Shown: piece by piece, positions 1 to 9,700 of the stretch
How the letters are laid out: every line of letters starts with the position of its first letter
Position numbering within the stretch: the first letter of the stretch is position 1
Assembly (NCBI GenBank): GCA_030654075.1
Contig: JAURYB010000005.1
Coordinates: 72,732 to 129,677 of the forward strand
Direction: 5' to 3'
DNA: 56,946 bases
Origin: Bacteroidales bacterium
GTDB lineage: Bacteria > Bacteroidota > Bacteroidia > Bacteroidales > UBA4417
Translations under genes and position numbers: made by a program
The notes under the pieces: model-generated
Told to the model about the DNA's origin: nothing
The model's database searches: none
Seen by the model: the letters and a program-made list of their open reading frames with translations, nothing else

Positions 1-2182
1 GTTTGATGGTTTTGCCATCGCAAACGATCGAATTACCTGCCTCGAAAGTTCCCGGCAATTCCAGTTTGAAATAGCCATCCAGTTCTATCCATGGATTGGT
101 CACTGCCCCTTCTTTTCCCATCAATGTCAGGGTAAAAGATAGTGGTTGTTCAGCATCTTTGTTCTCGAATGCCCAATTCGAGTAGGTTGGCTGTCCGGGC
201 TGAAGCAACTGATTGGTGTGCTCGTACTTGTATTTGCTGAAGGGGTAAAGTTTCCATTCCTGACCGTCTTTTTCGAGATGGAAATCGTTGGCAGGGTTTT
301 TCAGCCGGGCCAGTTGGTCGGAAGAGAAGATTTTCTGCTTCGAAGCTTCCTGCCACAATTTGATCAGGGCAAGCAATTGCGAGGTATTTGGATTCTTTTG
401 CAGACTGTTGTACCGGGCAACCAGGGCAAACCCGGCGTTATACCCGGCAGCACGGGCCATCATCCATTCAATGTCATCGGTGCCGGTTGTGGCCGAAAGC
501 AGGAACCAGCCCAGCATGTTGGGCATATAATTCCGTTCCAGGAATGGTTGATTCTCCAACCGGTAATCGCCCTGCGATTCGCGAAATCCACCATACCAAG
601 GCTCGCCCCAGTTCCAGTAATGGCAAATGTGCCAGTAATAATGGCTCGACCGGCTGGTTCCGTTTACCAAAGTCTGTTTGGTTTCCCTGAAAACTTTTTC
701 GGCAAAAGCCTGAATGGCATAATCGCCTTCGCCAGACGACATACAACCTTCGTGACCATCAAAATCCATGTGCGAAACGCCGGTTTCGTTGAAAAAACGT
801 CCCAAATTTCCTGCTATTTCCTGCTGAAGTTCAAAATTTGGGAACAGGGTGTTGTACGGATAATCCAGAAGCATACCGGCATGTTCACCTTTGGCGTGAG
901 CCACAGCTTTTGTTTCGAAAGCACCACGCTGGCAGTCGAGCAATTTGTAAGGCGCTTCGTCCGTCGCGTCACGGAAACGGATAATCTCATCGCCAATCCT
1001 CACGGCATGAAGCGTACTCGGCTTGATGTTTTTGAAGTACTGATTCGATTCAACCGAGATTTCGGTGGCAATTGCCGTAACGTCAGCCGAAAGCAATGAT
1101 GCACCAGTTTCGGATAGTCGCTTGTCAGGAACTGGTGAAACATACGGATCGTTTGTATTGATAAAAGTACTGAGGGTGTGAACGCCAATGCGGAGTCCTT
1201 TTTTTTCTGCCTTCTCTACACAGGTTTTCATCCCTGCATTTCCGTTCGGGAAGCTTTTGGGGTCGAGAATGAAATGACCCCACGACTGGAAAGGACCTTC
1301 GTGGTAAAGTGACATCAATCCGGCCTGCTGGGTGTAATCGAGCATCTGGTCGATAGTACTTTCATCAAAGTCGGAGATGAGGTAAGCTCTTCCGGTTTCA
1401 GGCGACTTTTTATGCCAAATACCGTTGATCAGTGGATGTGGCAACCCCTCCGCCAGTTCGATAGCTCCGATGTGATCGAGCGTTTCATTTTCGGGACAGC
1501 CAAACAGTGCGATAGCCGATCCGATGGTGGTTTCTCGCGGAATAGCAGCTACTGGCATATCAGGATATTGATCATTCCAAACCGAAGGATGGCGGGGTTT
1601 CGAGCGGTCGAGGCTGTAAGCCTGAAGGCTGCTTCCGTAAGTTTGGGCAATGGCGGCATTCCCGCGTGAATCATCTGTTCCCCCTTCATTTTTCAGAATA
1701 CCACCCAAAGTTTTTGGGTTAAGCGCCTGTAGACCTATGGCAAATTGTCCATCGCGCACAACGCCAATCACTTCGCAAATCGTTTGACTGATTGTGGTAG
1801 GATATGGACCCCAAACAACAGCGTTAACCTTCTCTTTGTCGCTTAGTTTGGTCAATCGAAACGAAAGGTGTATTTTATTGGTCGTGACTTTGACAACTGC
1901 ATTTATTTTGGATACCGGATAAGTCAGGCTGATTTCTCCGGATTTTGAATTGTAGAGTGCTTTTGAAGGTTCTTCCCAGGTTGTGCCAACCTTTATTTTC
2001 AGCAAGGCAGCTTTCTCTCCGGTTGCAAGGTGGTTTTTTCCGCTTGCAGGGTTGCTCATTTCGGAAACCTGCCCGGTTTGGGTAATGACCAGTGAAAAGT
2101 TATCTGTCCGAAAGTTGATTTGAGCCACAACAGGTAGAATTCCATAAACGGCAAATAGGAAAATGAGGGTAAATCTTTTCAT
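1..2182 (-). CDS. Secreted TIM-barrel-like glycoside hydrolase (3' end missing)
   Basis: An open minus-strand frame runs from an ATG at 2182 to the left edge (727 codons, no stop), so the C-terminus is missing. It starts with a Sec signal (MKRFTLIFLFAVYGILPVVAQ, cleavage near residue 21). A beta-rich region follows to about residue 200. A barrel-like middle region (about 230-560) contains DFDESTIDQML, SLYHEGPFQSWGHF, LDYPYNTLFPNF and an acidic motif MDFDGHEG that is a plausible active-site strand. A Trp/Tyr-rich segment (SHYYWHICHYWNWGEPW) follows, then a beta-sandwich-like tail. I recognise the look of a retaining alpha-glycosidase-clan barrel but cannot assign a GH family. It lies 9 bp after the GH92 gene and is the last visible gene of that operon, so it probably acts on the same mannose-containing glycan. 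Confidence 0.75.
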   Translation of the reverse strand, partial: MKRFTLIFLFAVYGILPVVAQINFRTDNFSLVITQTGQVSEMSNPASGKNHLATGEKAALLKIKVGTTWEEPSKALYNSKSGEISLTYPVSKINAVVKVTTNKIHLSFRLTKLSDKEKVNAVVWGPYPTTISQTICEVIGVVRDGQFAIGLQALNPKTLGGILKNEGGTDDSRGNAAIAQTYGSSLQAYSLDRSKPRHPSVWNDQYPDMPVAAIPRETTIGSAIALFGCPENETLDHIGAIELAEGLPHPLINGIWHKKSPETGRAYLISDFDESTIDQMLDYTQQAGLMSLYHEGPFQSWGHFILDPKSFPNGNAGMKTCVEKAEKKGLRIGVHTLSTFINTNDPYVSPVPDKRLSETGASLLSADVTAIATEISVESNQYFKNIKPSTLHAVRIGDEIIRFRDATDEAPYKLLDCQRGAFETKAVAHAKGEHAGMLLDYPYNTLFPNFELQQEIAGNLGRFFNETGVSHMDFDGHEGCMSSGEGDYAIQAFAEKVFRETKQTLVNGTSRSSHYYWHICHYWNWGEPWYGGFRESQGDYRLENQPFLERNYMPNMLGWFLLSATTGTDDIEWMMARAAGYNAGFALVARYNSLQKNPNTSQLLALIKLWQEASKQKIFSSDQLARLKNPANDFHLEKDGQEWKLYPFSKYKYEHTNQLLQPGQPTYSNWAFENKDAEQPLSFTLTLMGKEGAVTNPWIELDGYFKLELPGTFEAGNSIVCDGKTIK

Positions 2183-2191
2183 CTGTTTATG

Positions 2192-4588
2192 TTATTTTGT
2201 TGTTGACACCGATGGTGGCGGAGTGGCAACACCCCAGTTGGTCTTCGGTTGGGCACCCATTTCAAAAGTCAGGGTTCCACCTTTGGTCAACTTTTCACGG
2301 TCGATCCAGCAGTTTTCAATCCTCTCATTTTTGAAGCTTGCCGATTGAACATAGACATTCTTTTTCGAATTATTTTTGGCTTCAATCACCAATTCTTTTC
2401 CTGAATAGTATTTCGGATCAAGCTGAATAGTGACCTTGTCGAATTGCGGGCTACCGAACTGGAAAGTAGGGTTCATAGCCGCATGTCCCTGAACATCGAA
2501 CAATCCGAGTGCTGCCATTACATACCAGGCACCCAATTGTCCCTGGTCTTCGTCCTGCCCTACCCCATAACCACGCAAAGGTTCGGCGCCATAAAACTCG
2601 TCGCAAATGGCGCGTGTCCATTTCTGGGTAAGCCAGGGTTGACCGGAATAGTTGAACAGCCACGAATCGTGCAGGCAGGGCTGGTTTCCATGGTTGTATT
2701 GCATGTCAATTCCCGAAAAGCTGTCTATCTGATCCGACTTCCCTCCAAACCGGCCTTTTTGGGCATCTTCAAACACTTTGCCCAACCGCTTGTTAAATTC
2801 GTCCTTGCCCATCAGGTCGATCAGCCCAGCAACATCGTGCGGGACATACCAGGTGTATTGAAACGCGTTTCCTTCCTGAAATCCATCCCAGGCTTTCATC
2901 GGGTCGAATTTCTGGATAAAGGTTCCATCCAGTTTTTTAGGTCGGATGAATTTGGTTTCCGGATCGAACAGGTTTTTATAATAACTGGCCTGCTTCATCA
3001 GTTTCTCATGGTCCTGTTCTTTGCCGAGCGCTTTGGCCATCTGGCCTACGGCATACGAACTGAAGGCATATTCGAGCGTATGCGAAGCGCCAAAATTAAA
3101 AACCCAGCCATTCGGTAAAACTGTATCCTTGTAAGGAACGTAACCGTTTTTTACAAAATAGTTCAGGTCGTATTTCCCGTTCCCGAGGTTGCGGCCGCGG
3201 TATTCCACTTCGTTTTTCAACGCAGCTTCGTAGCCTTTTTCTACTTCAAAATCGCGGATTCCACAGTTGTAGGCCGAGGCAATAAGCAAACCCTGGAAAT
3301 TGGTTTGCACACCGTTGGTGTAGATTCCGGCAGCTTCGCCATCGTGCAGCCAGCCGCGGTTTTTGTAATAATCGATATTCGATTGAACATACTCGCTAAA
3401 ATAATCGGGATACGCCAAAGCCCACAATTGGCTCAGGTTCCAGAATCCGCCCCAGATGCCGTCGGTATTGAAATGCCGGTGTTTTGGCTGCCCTTTTTCG
3501 TTCAGCGGAATTTGCCCGATACCGCCATCAACCATTGGATATTGCCCATTCACATCGCTCGAAACGCCGCGACCGAGCAGGGCATGGTACAATCCGGTAT
3601 AGAATTTCACTTTGTTGATGGTATCGTTGCCCTCAACCTTGATCCGTCCCAGTTTTTCGTTCCAGGCTTCATGCGCCAGTTGGCGCACCCGATCGAATGA
3701 CTTTCCGGTGGCTTCGGTTTTCAGATTCAACCGTGCATTTTCGATGGAAGTGTAGCTCAATCCGGAAGATATCTCCAGAACCTCGTCTTTCTTCATGTCA
3801 AAATTCAGGAATAAACCGCTGCCAATACCTTTGGTTTCTGACACACCTGCAATTTGAACCGAATCAACAAAAGCGCCTGTTCCAATTGGTTGCTTGCTAA
3901 GCTGCGCCACAAAATACATTTTCACTTTCTTTCCGGGGTCGCAGAATTTGGCGTATTCCGGATATGTTTCGATATATCCTTCAACCTCATTGCCGTTAAC
4001 AATTTTGGCCCAGGCATCGGTCACTCCGCTGCTTTCGCCCTGCCGGTGACCAATGTCGATAATCAGGTGAGCCTGATTGGTTTCAGGAAAAGTATAGCGG
4101 TGAAAGCCTACCCGTTCGGTGGCGGTGATTTCAGCTTTGATGTTGTAATCTTTCAGGAATACGGAATAATAGCCAGGTTCGGCATGTTCAGTTGCTTTAT
4201 CGAACCGAGAACGGTAGCCACCATCCGGGTTTTCAAGTGTTCCGGGAATGGTCTGCAATATTCCGGTTGTGGGCATAAAAACAAGTCCACCTACCTGGAA
4301 CTCATGAAAATGGCCAAAACCTTCGATTGAAGTATGGCGGTCGTCGTACCCGCACGGACCCCAGCTTCCGGCGCTTCCGTAGCCATTGGTATGCGGCGCT
4401 AATTTGGCCATGCCAAACGGAACGGCAGCAGGGGTGTAGAAAAACCAACGGCCATGCACCGAACCGATCTGCGGATCGACATATTTTGTCAGGCACGGAT
4501 CATGTTTTATTACAGAACAGGAAGCAATCGAACCCATTAGCCCGATAATCAGGACAAATGACTTCGTTTTTTGTAGTAGTCCATTCAT
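2192..4588 (-). CDS. GH92 alpha-mannosidase lipoprotein, divergent subtype
   Basis: Exo-alpha-mannosidase of family GH92 (Ca2+-dependent, inverting in studied members), 798 aa. The start chosen is the ATG at 4588, just after the stop of the upstream MFS gene. It gives a clean lipoprotein signal with a lipobox ending at Cys24; a longer in-frame start would lie inside the MFS gene. Family marks are PFGMAKLAPHTNG near residue 60, GFGHFHEFQVGG, QEGNAFQYTWYVPHDV (general-acid Glu region), GQPWLTQKWTRAI and GQDEDQGQLGAWYV near residue 680 (base Asp region). Oddities are HGRWFFYTPAAVPFG where canonical members read GHxxPGAxxPFG, and GNQP in place of GNEP in the +1-subsite segment. These changes are shared with the GH92 at 6726 and suggest a different linkage or aglycone preference. 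It is co-transcribed with an MFS transporter and a ROK kinase. Confidence 0.93.
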   Translation of the reverse strand: MNGLLQKTKSFVLIIGLMGSIASCSVIKHDPCLTKYVDPQIGSVHGRWFFYTPAAVPFGMAKLAPHTNGYGSAGSWGPCGYDDRHTSIEGFGHFHEFQVGGLVFMPTTGILQTIPGTLENPDGGYRSRFDKATEHAEPGYYSVFLKDYNIKAEITATERVGFHRYTFPETNQAHLIIDIGHRQGESSGVTDAWAKIVNGNEVEGYIETYPEYAKFCDPGKKVKMYFVAQLSKQPIGTGAFVDSVQIAGVSETKGIGSGLFLNFDMKKDEVLEISSGLSYTSIENARLNLKTEATGKSFDRVRQLAHEAWNEKLGRIKVEGNDTINKVKFYTGLYHALLGRGVSSDVNGQYPMVDGGIGQIPLNEKGQPKHRHFNTDGIWGGFWNLSQLWALAYPDYFSEYVQSNIDYYKNRGWLHDGEAAGIYTNGVQTNFQGLLIASAYNCGIRDFEVEKGYEAALKNEVEYRGRNLGNGKYDLNYFVKNGYVPYKDTVLPNGWVFNFGASHTLEYAFSSYAVGQMAKALGKEQDHEKLMKQASYYKNLFDPETKFIRPKKLDGTFIQKFDPMKAWDGFQEGNAFQYTWYVPHDVAGLIDLMGKDEFNKRLGKVFEDAQKGRFGGKSDQIDSFSGIDMQYNHGNQPCLHDSWLFNYSGQPWLTQKWTRAICDEFYGAEPLRGYGVGQDEDQGQLGAWYVMAALGLFDVQGHAAMNPTFQFGSPQFDKVTIQLDPKYYSGKELVIEAKNNSKKNVYVQSASFKNERIENCWIDREKLTKGGTLTFEMGAQPKTNWGVATPPPSVSTTK

Positions 4589-4590
4589 TT

Positions 4591-5751
4591 TTATGCTTTT
4601 GACTTTCCGGTGAAAAGTGAAACAAAAAACAAATATGAAACTGAGGCAACCAAAACAAACATCGATGCAATAACATTTCCGGTAAAATCGCTGATCCATC
4701 CCATGAGCAGCGGAAGAACGGCACCGCCGCAAACAGCCATGATCATCAATCCTGAGATTTCGTTGGAGCGAAGCGGGTATTTTTCAACGGTAAGCGAATA
4801 AATGATCGGGAAAATATTGGCCACTCCAAGTCCGATCACAAAGATCAGAACCATGGCAACCGAATCAGCGGGTGCGAAAATCAAGGACAGAATCGAAACC
4901 AGGCCCAGGATGGTTGACCAAAGGAAGAACCTGTGGGACGAAAGTTTGGCAAGCAGGATAGCACCACCAAATGTTCCGAGCATTTTGCCGAAGAAATAAA
5001 CGCTGCGTCCGGATTCGGCAAATGTTTGCGCCGAGTTGAATTTTGCCAGCAGGAACTGTCCTGAAAAGGCATTGATCCCCACATCGATTCCTACAACCAG
5101 GAATATTCCGAGCACCATCATGCTGATATAGCCTGTGCCCAGTAATTTGAATGAAGATGCAAAAGTTGCACGTTTTTCGGTGTTTTTTGTTTCTTCAATT
5201 TTGGTGAAATACAGCCAGATAACCGAAAGTAATGAAACAACACCGAAAACAAGGAACAGCAACTTCCAGTCGCCAAACTTAAGCGCCAGCCAGCCTGCCA
5301 GCGGGGCTGCTATCATGGAACCGATGGCTTTTACAAATTGCGAAAAACTCAGGAAACTCGACCTGCGGTTTGCCGGAACTACATCTACCAGCAAAGGATT
5401 TGCCGAAACTTGCACGATGGTATTTCCAATACCCAACATGGCAAAACCGAACAAAGCCATTTCGAAAGAATAAAAGAAATACGGAAAGAAAAGGCCCAAT
5501 GCAGTAATCAGCAGTCCGATATTAAGGACGGTGCGTTTTCCTATGCGATCCTGAAGGATCCCAACCGGCACCGACAACACAAAAAACCAGAGAAATACAG
5601 CTGAAGGGATTAACTGCGCCAACGTATTGCTTAGTGCAAAGTCCAGTTTAATACGATCAACACCGATTCCGACCAGGTCGCAAAAGCTCATGACAAAGAA
5701 CGACATGAGTACCGGGGTGACAAATTTAATTGAGATATTTGATTTTGACAT
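4591..5751 (-). CDS. MFS sugar permease (FHS/FucP-like)
   Basis: Major facilitator superfamily transporter of 386 aa with about 12 hydrophobic segments. An MFS loop signature appears after TM2 (GILQDRIGKRTVLN) and a weaker one in the second half. The ANPLLVDVVPANRRSS stretch after TM4 and the compact loops resemble the fucose:H+ symporter / glucose-galactose permease group common in Bacteroidota glycan loci. It is expected to import the monosaccharide released by the two GH92 enzymes, most simply mannose. It ends 2 bp before the downstream GH92 start and begins 21 bp after the ROK kinase, so translational coupling is likely. The substrate is inferred from context only. Confidence 0.88.
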   Translation of the reverse strand: MSKSNISIKFVTPVLMSFFVMSFCDLVGIGVDRIKLDFALSNTLAQLIPSAVFLWFFVLSVPVGILQDRIGKRTVLNIGLLITALGLFFPYFFYSFEMALFGFAMLGIGNTIVQVSANPLLVDVVPANRRSSFLSFSQFVKAIGSMIAAPLAGWLALKFGDWKLLFLVFGVVSLLSVIWLYFTKIEETKNTEKRATFASSFKLLGTGYISMMVLGIFLVVGIDVGINAFSGQFLLAKFNSAQTFAESGRSVYFFGKMLGTFGGAILLAKLSSHRFFLWSTILGLVSILSLIFAPADSVAMVLIFVIGLGVANIFPIIYSLTVEKYPLRSNEISGLMIMAVCGGAVLPLLMGWISDFTGNVIASMFVLVASVSYLFFVSLFTGKSKA

Positions 5752-5772
5752 GATAAAAGTTTTAGCTTGTTT

Positions 5773-6708
5773 TTACATGGTGGCTAAAAGTGGTTTGAGC
5801 TGCTCGTAATACGTGTCGTCAGCTAAAATTGAACTGCCTATCATGGCAGCTGTTTCTTTCAGTTCGGAAATTTCGACACGAACTTCAACGCCGTTTTCGG
5901 ATAAATAATCCTGAAGATGTTTCCCGAAAAGGCTGAAGGCATTGGATATATTTCCTCCTATCACCAGGACTTCGATCTTGGATTTTTGAAGCCAGGGTTT
6001 AAGGAAAACCCCCATTTTAAAGCCGAAATCGATAAAGATCTTATTTGCAATTTCATTGTTCGAAGCCAGTTGAGCCAGTTCTTTCACACCTGAAAGTTGT
6101 TTCCCAGTCAGGGTTTGGTAGCGGTTTAATAAACCACGGGTCGAAAAGTAGTCGTCGGCATTCCCGTTTTCGAAAGGAAGGTGCCATACAGCTCCGGTTT
6201 CAGGAACATTTTCCCCACTGGTAACAGGCATACGATTGCTCAGAAAGGCGGATCCAAACCCGGTGCCAAGGGTGATGGACAAAGAATTGCTTGTTCCGCA
6301 GGCTTTCCCGATCCAGTCCTCACCAATAGCAAAAGCCGTGGCATCGTTGATAAAGCGCACCGGAAAACCGGAAGGCAAACCGAGTACTTTACGAATTGCC
6401 AGCGGAACATTAAGCCCGTAGATATTTTCGTATTTTTTATTGTTGCCTTTAAAAAGTGCAACTCCGTTCACATAATCGAACGGGCCGGGCATGGCAAAAC
6501 CGATTCCGGCAATTTTTTCAACACTCGTTTTCAGCATGGTTTCTTTTATCGTTTTTGCCCAAACGCTGATTATCTCTTCAGCACTCCCCTGATTGTCAAG
6601 TTCATTCTCCGAATGAGTTTCCGGAAGGTACTTCTTCCCGGCCAGGTTACAGCCCGCGCAACTCACATGGCTTCCGCCAACGTCAACTCCGATCGCAATT
6701 TTTTTCAT
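5773..6708 (-). CDS. ROK-family sugar kinase
   Basis: Cytoplasmic ATP-dependent hexose kinase of the ROK family, 311 aa. The N-terminal phosphate-binding loop IGVDVGGSHVS (about 6-16), GIGFAMPGP (about 68-76), the catalytic-base region FINDATAFAIGE (about 119-130) and LGTGFGSAFL are visible. The cysteine-rich zinc motif of many ROK glucokinases and NagC-type repressors is missing (GAVWHLPFENGNADDYFS stands there), and there is no N-terminal HTH, so it is a kinase rather than a repressor. It sits between two GH92 mannosidase genes and next to a sugar permease, so phosphorylation of mannose or glucose is the simplest role. The substrate cannot be read from sequence. Confidence 0.88.
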   Translation of the reverse strand: MKKIAIGVDVGGSHVSCAGCNLAGKKYLPETHSENELDNQGSAEEIISVWAKTIKETMLKTSVEKIAGIGFAMPGPFDYVNGVALFKGNNKKYENIYGLNVPLAIRKVLGLPSGFPVRFINDATAFAIGEDWIGKACGTSNSLSITLGTGFGSAFLSNRMPVTSGENVPETGAVWHLPFENGNADDYFSTRGLLNRYQTLTGKQLSGVKELAQLASNNEIANKIFIDFGFKMGVFLKPWLQKSKIEVLVIGGNISNAFSLFGKHLQDYLSENGVEVRVEISELKETAAMIGSSILADDTYYEQLKPLLATM

Positions 6709-6725
6709 TTTCTGTTATACATGTT

Positions 6726-9700
6726 TTAGTTGTCAATTCCCCATTTTTTATTCGGTTCAGGCCCCATTTCCAAAACCAGCGACCCTCCTTTTAACAATTC
6801 TTTCGCCTGAAATTTAAACGAGTGAAGAGGCTGCCCGTTTAATGTTGCGCTTTGAACATATTTGTTTAACCGTGAGGTATTATGGGATTCGATTGTAAAT
6901 ATCCCTCCACGTCCGAAACGTTGCCCCAAATCAATTTCAACTTTCGGGAATAAAGGGCTGGCAATTTCGTAAACCGGCTCAACGTTGCAACCACCATCGG
7001 TTTGGAAAAGCCCCAGCGAAGCCATAAGAAACCAGGCGCTCATTTGCCCCTGGTCTTCATCGCCCAAATAGGCATTGGCCAATCCATAACCATAATAACG
7101 ATCAACGATAGCCCGGCTCCATTTTTGGGTAAGCCAGGGTTGCCCAACCCAGTTAAACAAAAAGGCAAAGTGCATTGATTGCTGGTTTCCCTGAATAACC
7201 GGATAGCCCCAGTATTGATCGTTTGGCGCATTGAACCGCCATTTATTGCTCTCGTTAAAACCCCAGTCGAGCCGCTCGATAAACCGGGATTTCCCAATCA
7301 CTTCGGCCAATGCGGGAACATCCTGTGGTACAAAGAAAGTGAGCTGCCAGGCATTTCCTTCCACATATTGTTCGTTGGCACCCGATTTATATGGATCAAA
7401 ACCGGGCATCCAGCTTCCATCCGATTTTCGCAAACGGGCATATCCGGTTTCCGGATCAATAACATTACGCCAGTATTCACCGCGCTTTTTGAATTCCTGG
7501 TAATCCTGTTCTTTGCCCAGCGATTTGGCAAATTGGGAAACTGTCCAGTCATCATAACTATATTCAAGCGAATTAGAAAAACGGCCATTATCGTAAGGAA
7601 CGTAATGGTATTTCAAATAGGCTTCCAGATCATCGTTTCCGGCAAAGCCACCACCTACTTTTTGAGGTAAAGTTGTCTGCATTTTCTTTACAGCCTGAAA
7701 TGCTTTTTCGGCATCGAAATCCCGGATACCCATCTGGTATGCCCCAACGATCATTGGTATTTCGTGTTCGGCCACCATCACCGGAATGTATTCCATTCCT
7801 GCCGGGCCTTTGGCCAGCCATCCATTGGCATCATACATCGCCAGTTGCGACTTCACCCAGCGGTTGCTCCATTCAGGTGTTACGAGGTTCCAGAATTGGT
7901 TCAGGTTCCAGAAGGTATTCCAAAACGCATCGCATCCCAGGGCTGGCGATTCCGGATCCTCCATTTGCCTGATTTGTTCGTCAGCATCGACCCATTTGCC
8001 ATCAACGTCGCTGTATGTATTGCGGCTACACAAAGCGCGGTACATGTTCGAGTAAAAACGCATTTTCTCGCGGCGGTCGTTGCTGGTTATTTTAACACGT
8101 TCAAACAACTTGTTCCATATATTAACCTGATTTTGGCGAACAGCATCAAAATCCCAGCCAAACGGCTGATTGATTTCCGCTTCAAGATTTTTGGCTGCAT
8201 TCGCGATACTCACATACGAAATCCCGGTACGAACCTGTACAACCTGATTTGCTTTTGTATCAAATTCGGCAAAAACTCCGGCATCGACAGAATTCAGTGC
8301 ATGAAACTGGTCGGTTGAATTTATCACTCCTTTTTCGGTCCAACCGCCAAAATTACTGATCGGCTGATCGAACTCAATTACGAAATGAACGATATAATCC
8401 TGCGAAATTCCACCCGACCAGGTATCCGGGTTGTGCTGTTTGCTGAAACCTTCAATCCGGTTATCGCCCACTTTTTTAATAGAAACTTCCTTTAATTGGT
8501 AGGTATATTCTGCCGGAAATTGCATGTCCATCAAAATGCGCGAACCTTCCCTGTCTTTCGGGAAAGTGTATCGTTGAAAGCTGCACCGGGTGGTTGCTGT
8601 CAATTCGGCCTTTATGCCATAATCGGTAAGATCTGCTTTGTAATAGCCAATTGGCGCCTCTTCGGTCGACTTATCGATCCGCGAACGATAACCTTCGTCA
8701 GGCCTTTTTTCGTCGCCAATTTCGGTTTGCAGTTTGCCATTGGTTGGCATCATCAGCAGTCCGCCAAGCGTCCATTCATGGATGTGGCTAAAACCTCCGA
8801 TGGTTTCAAAAATTGGGTCGTAACCGCCCTGCCAATCTGCATTTTGGTTGTCGGGGCTGATTTTCACCATGCCGAAAGGCATCCAGGGGCCTGGCGCGAT
8901 CATCCAGCGCGAATGGGCTGTTCCCATCAGGGTGGAAGCATAGGCAGCCGGGGTGATTGGTTTTTGCTGTGCACGTATAACATTTCCAGCCTGAATAGTT
9001 TCATTCCCAATCCTGACTTCGAATTTACTTTCAATTTGCTGATCGACCGCCGGCATTGGCGCTTCAAAAACATAACGTCCTGCTTCAACAGTTTCGGTAA
9101 ATATTTTGTCGCCATCCAAATACACGCTTAATTCAGGTTTTCCTGAAATGTGTTCAACATCAACCAAAAGTGGCTGTGCTTTTCCCGCTGTCGATTCAAT
9201 TTCATAACTGGCTGCACTCACATCGCGCAAAAAAACATCTTTATTTTCGAGTAACCGGCAATTACCCGGCCCCTCCATCCTGATGTGATCAAACACCAGC
9301 CAAGATCCCTGAAGGATAGTCAGGTTAATTTCATTCCCGCCTTTTTTCAGCAGGCTTCCCTCAATCGGCACTTCGGCCTGAAAGCCTTTATTTTCAGGCA
9401 AATTACCGGCTGTCGGATTTTTTAACGAGCCAACAGGCAACTCATATTTCCACGATTTTCCATTAACCGTAATTTTCAACAATGGCGATTCCTTCGAACT
9501 TACATTGAGCACATCTACGATTAATTTCCAATCGCCTTTCACCGGAAGCTTTTCTATTCCAAAAAGAATATTCAGCGAGTGCGAACGCCAGCCTGAAGTT
9601 GAGCCTGTTCCACCCCAGTCATCAGCCGGGCCGGGCAGTACATAAGGGAAATCGTTTTTCGTATCCGATTGCCCGATCAGAAAAAAACGATCTTCCCAAC

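Noticed and set aside
146..1099. 317-codon plus-strand frame
   Set aside because: It lies antisense to the partial secreted hydrolase, whose minus-strand frame is continuous, starts with a signal peptide and reads as a normal protein. The plus-strand translation has no family features.
2192..4732. Longer GH92 start at 4732
   Set aside because: The extra 48 codons lie inside the MFS gene and have no signal features. The ATG at 4588 follows the MFS stop and begins a lipoprotein signal.
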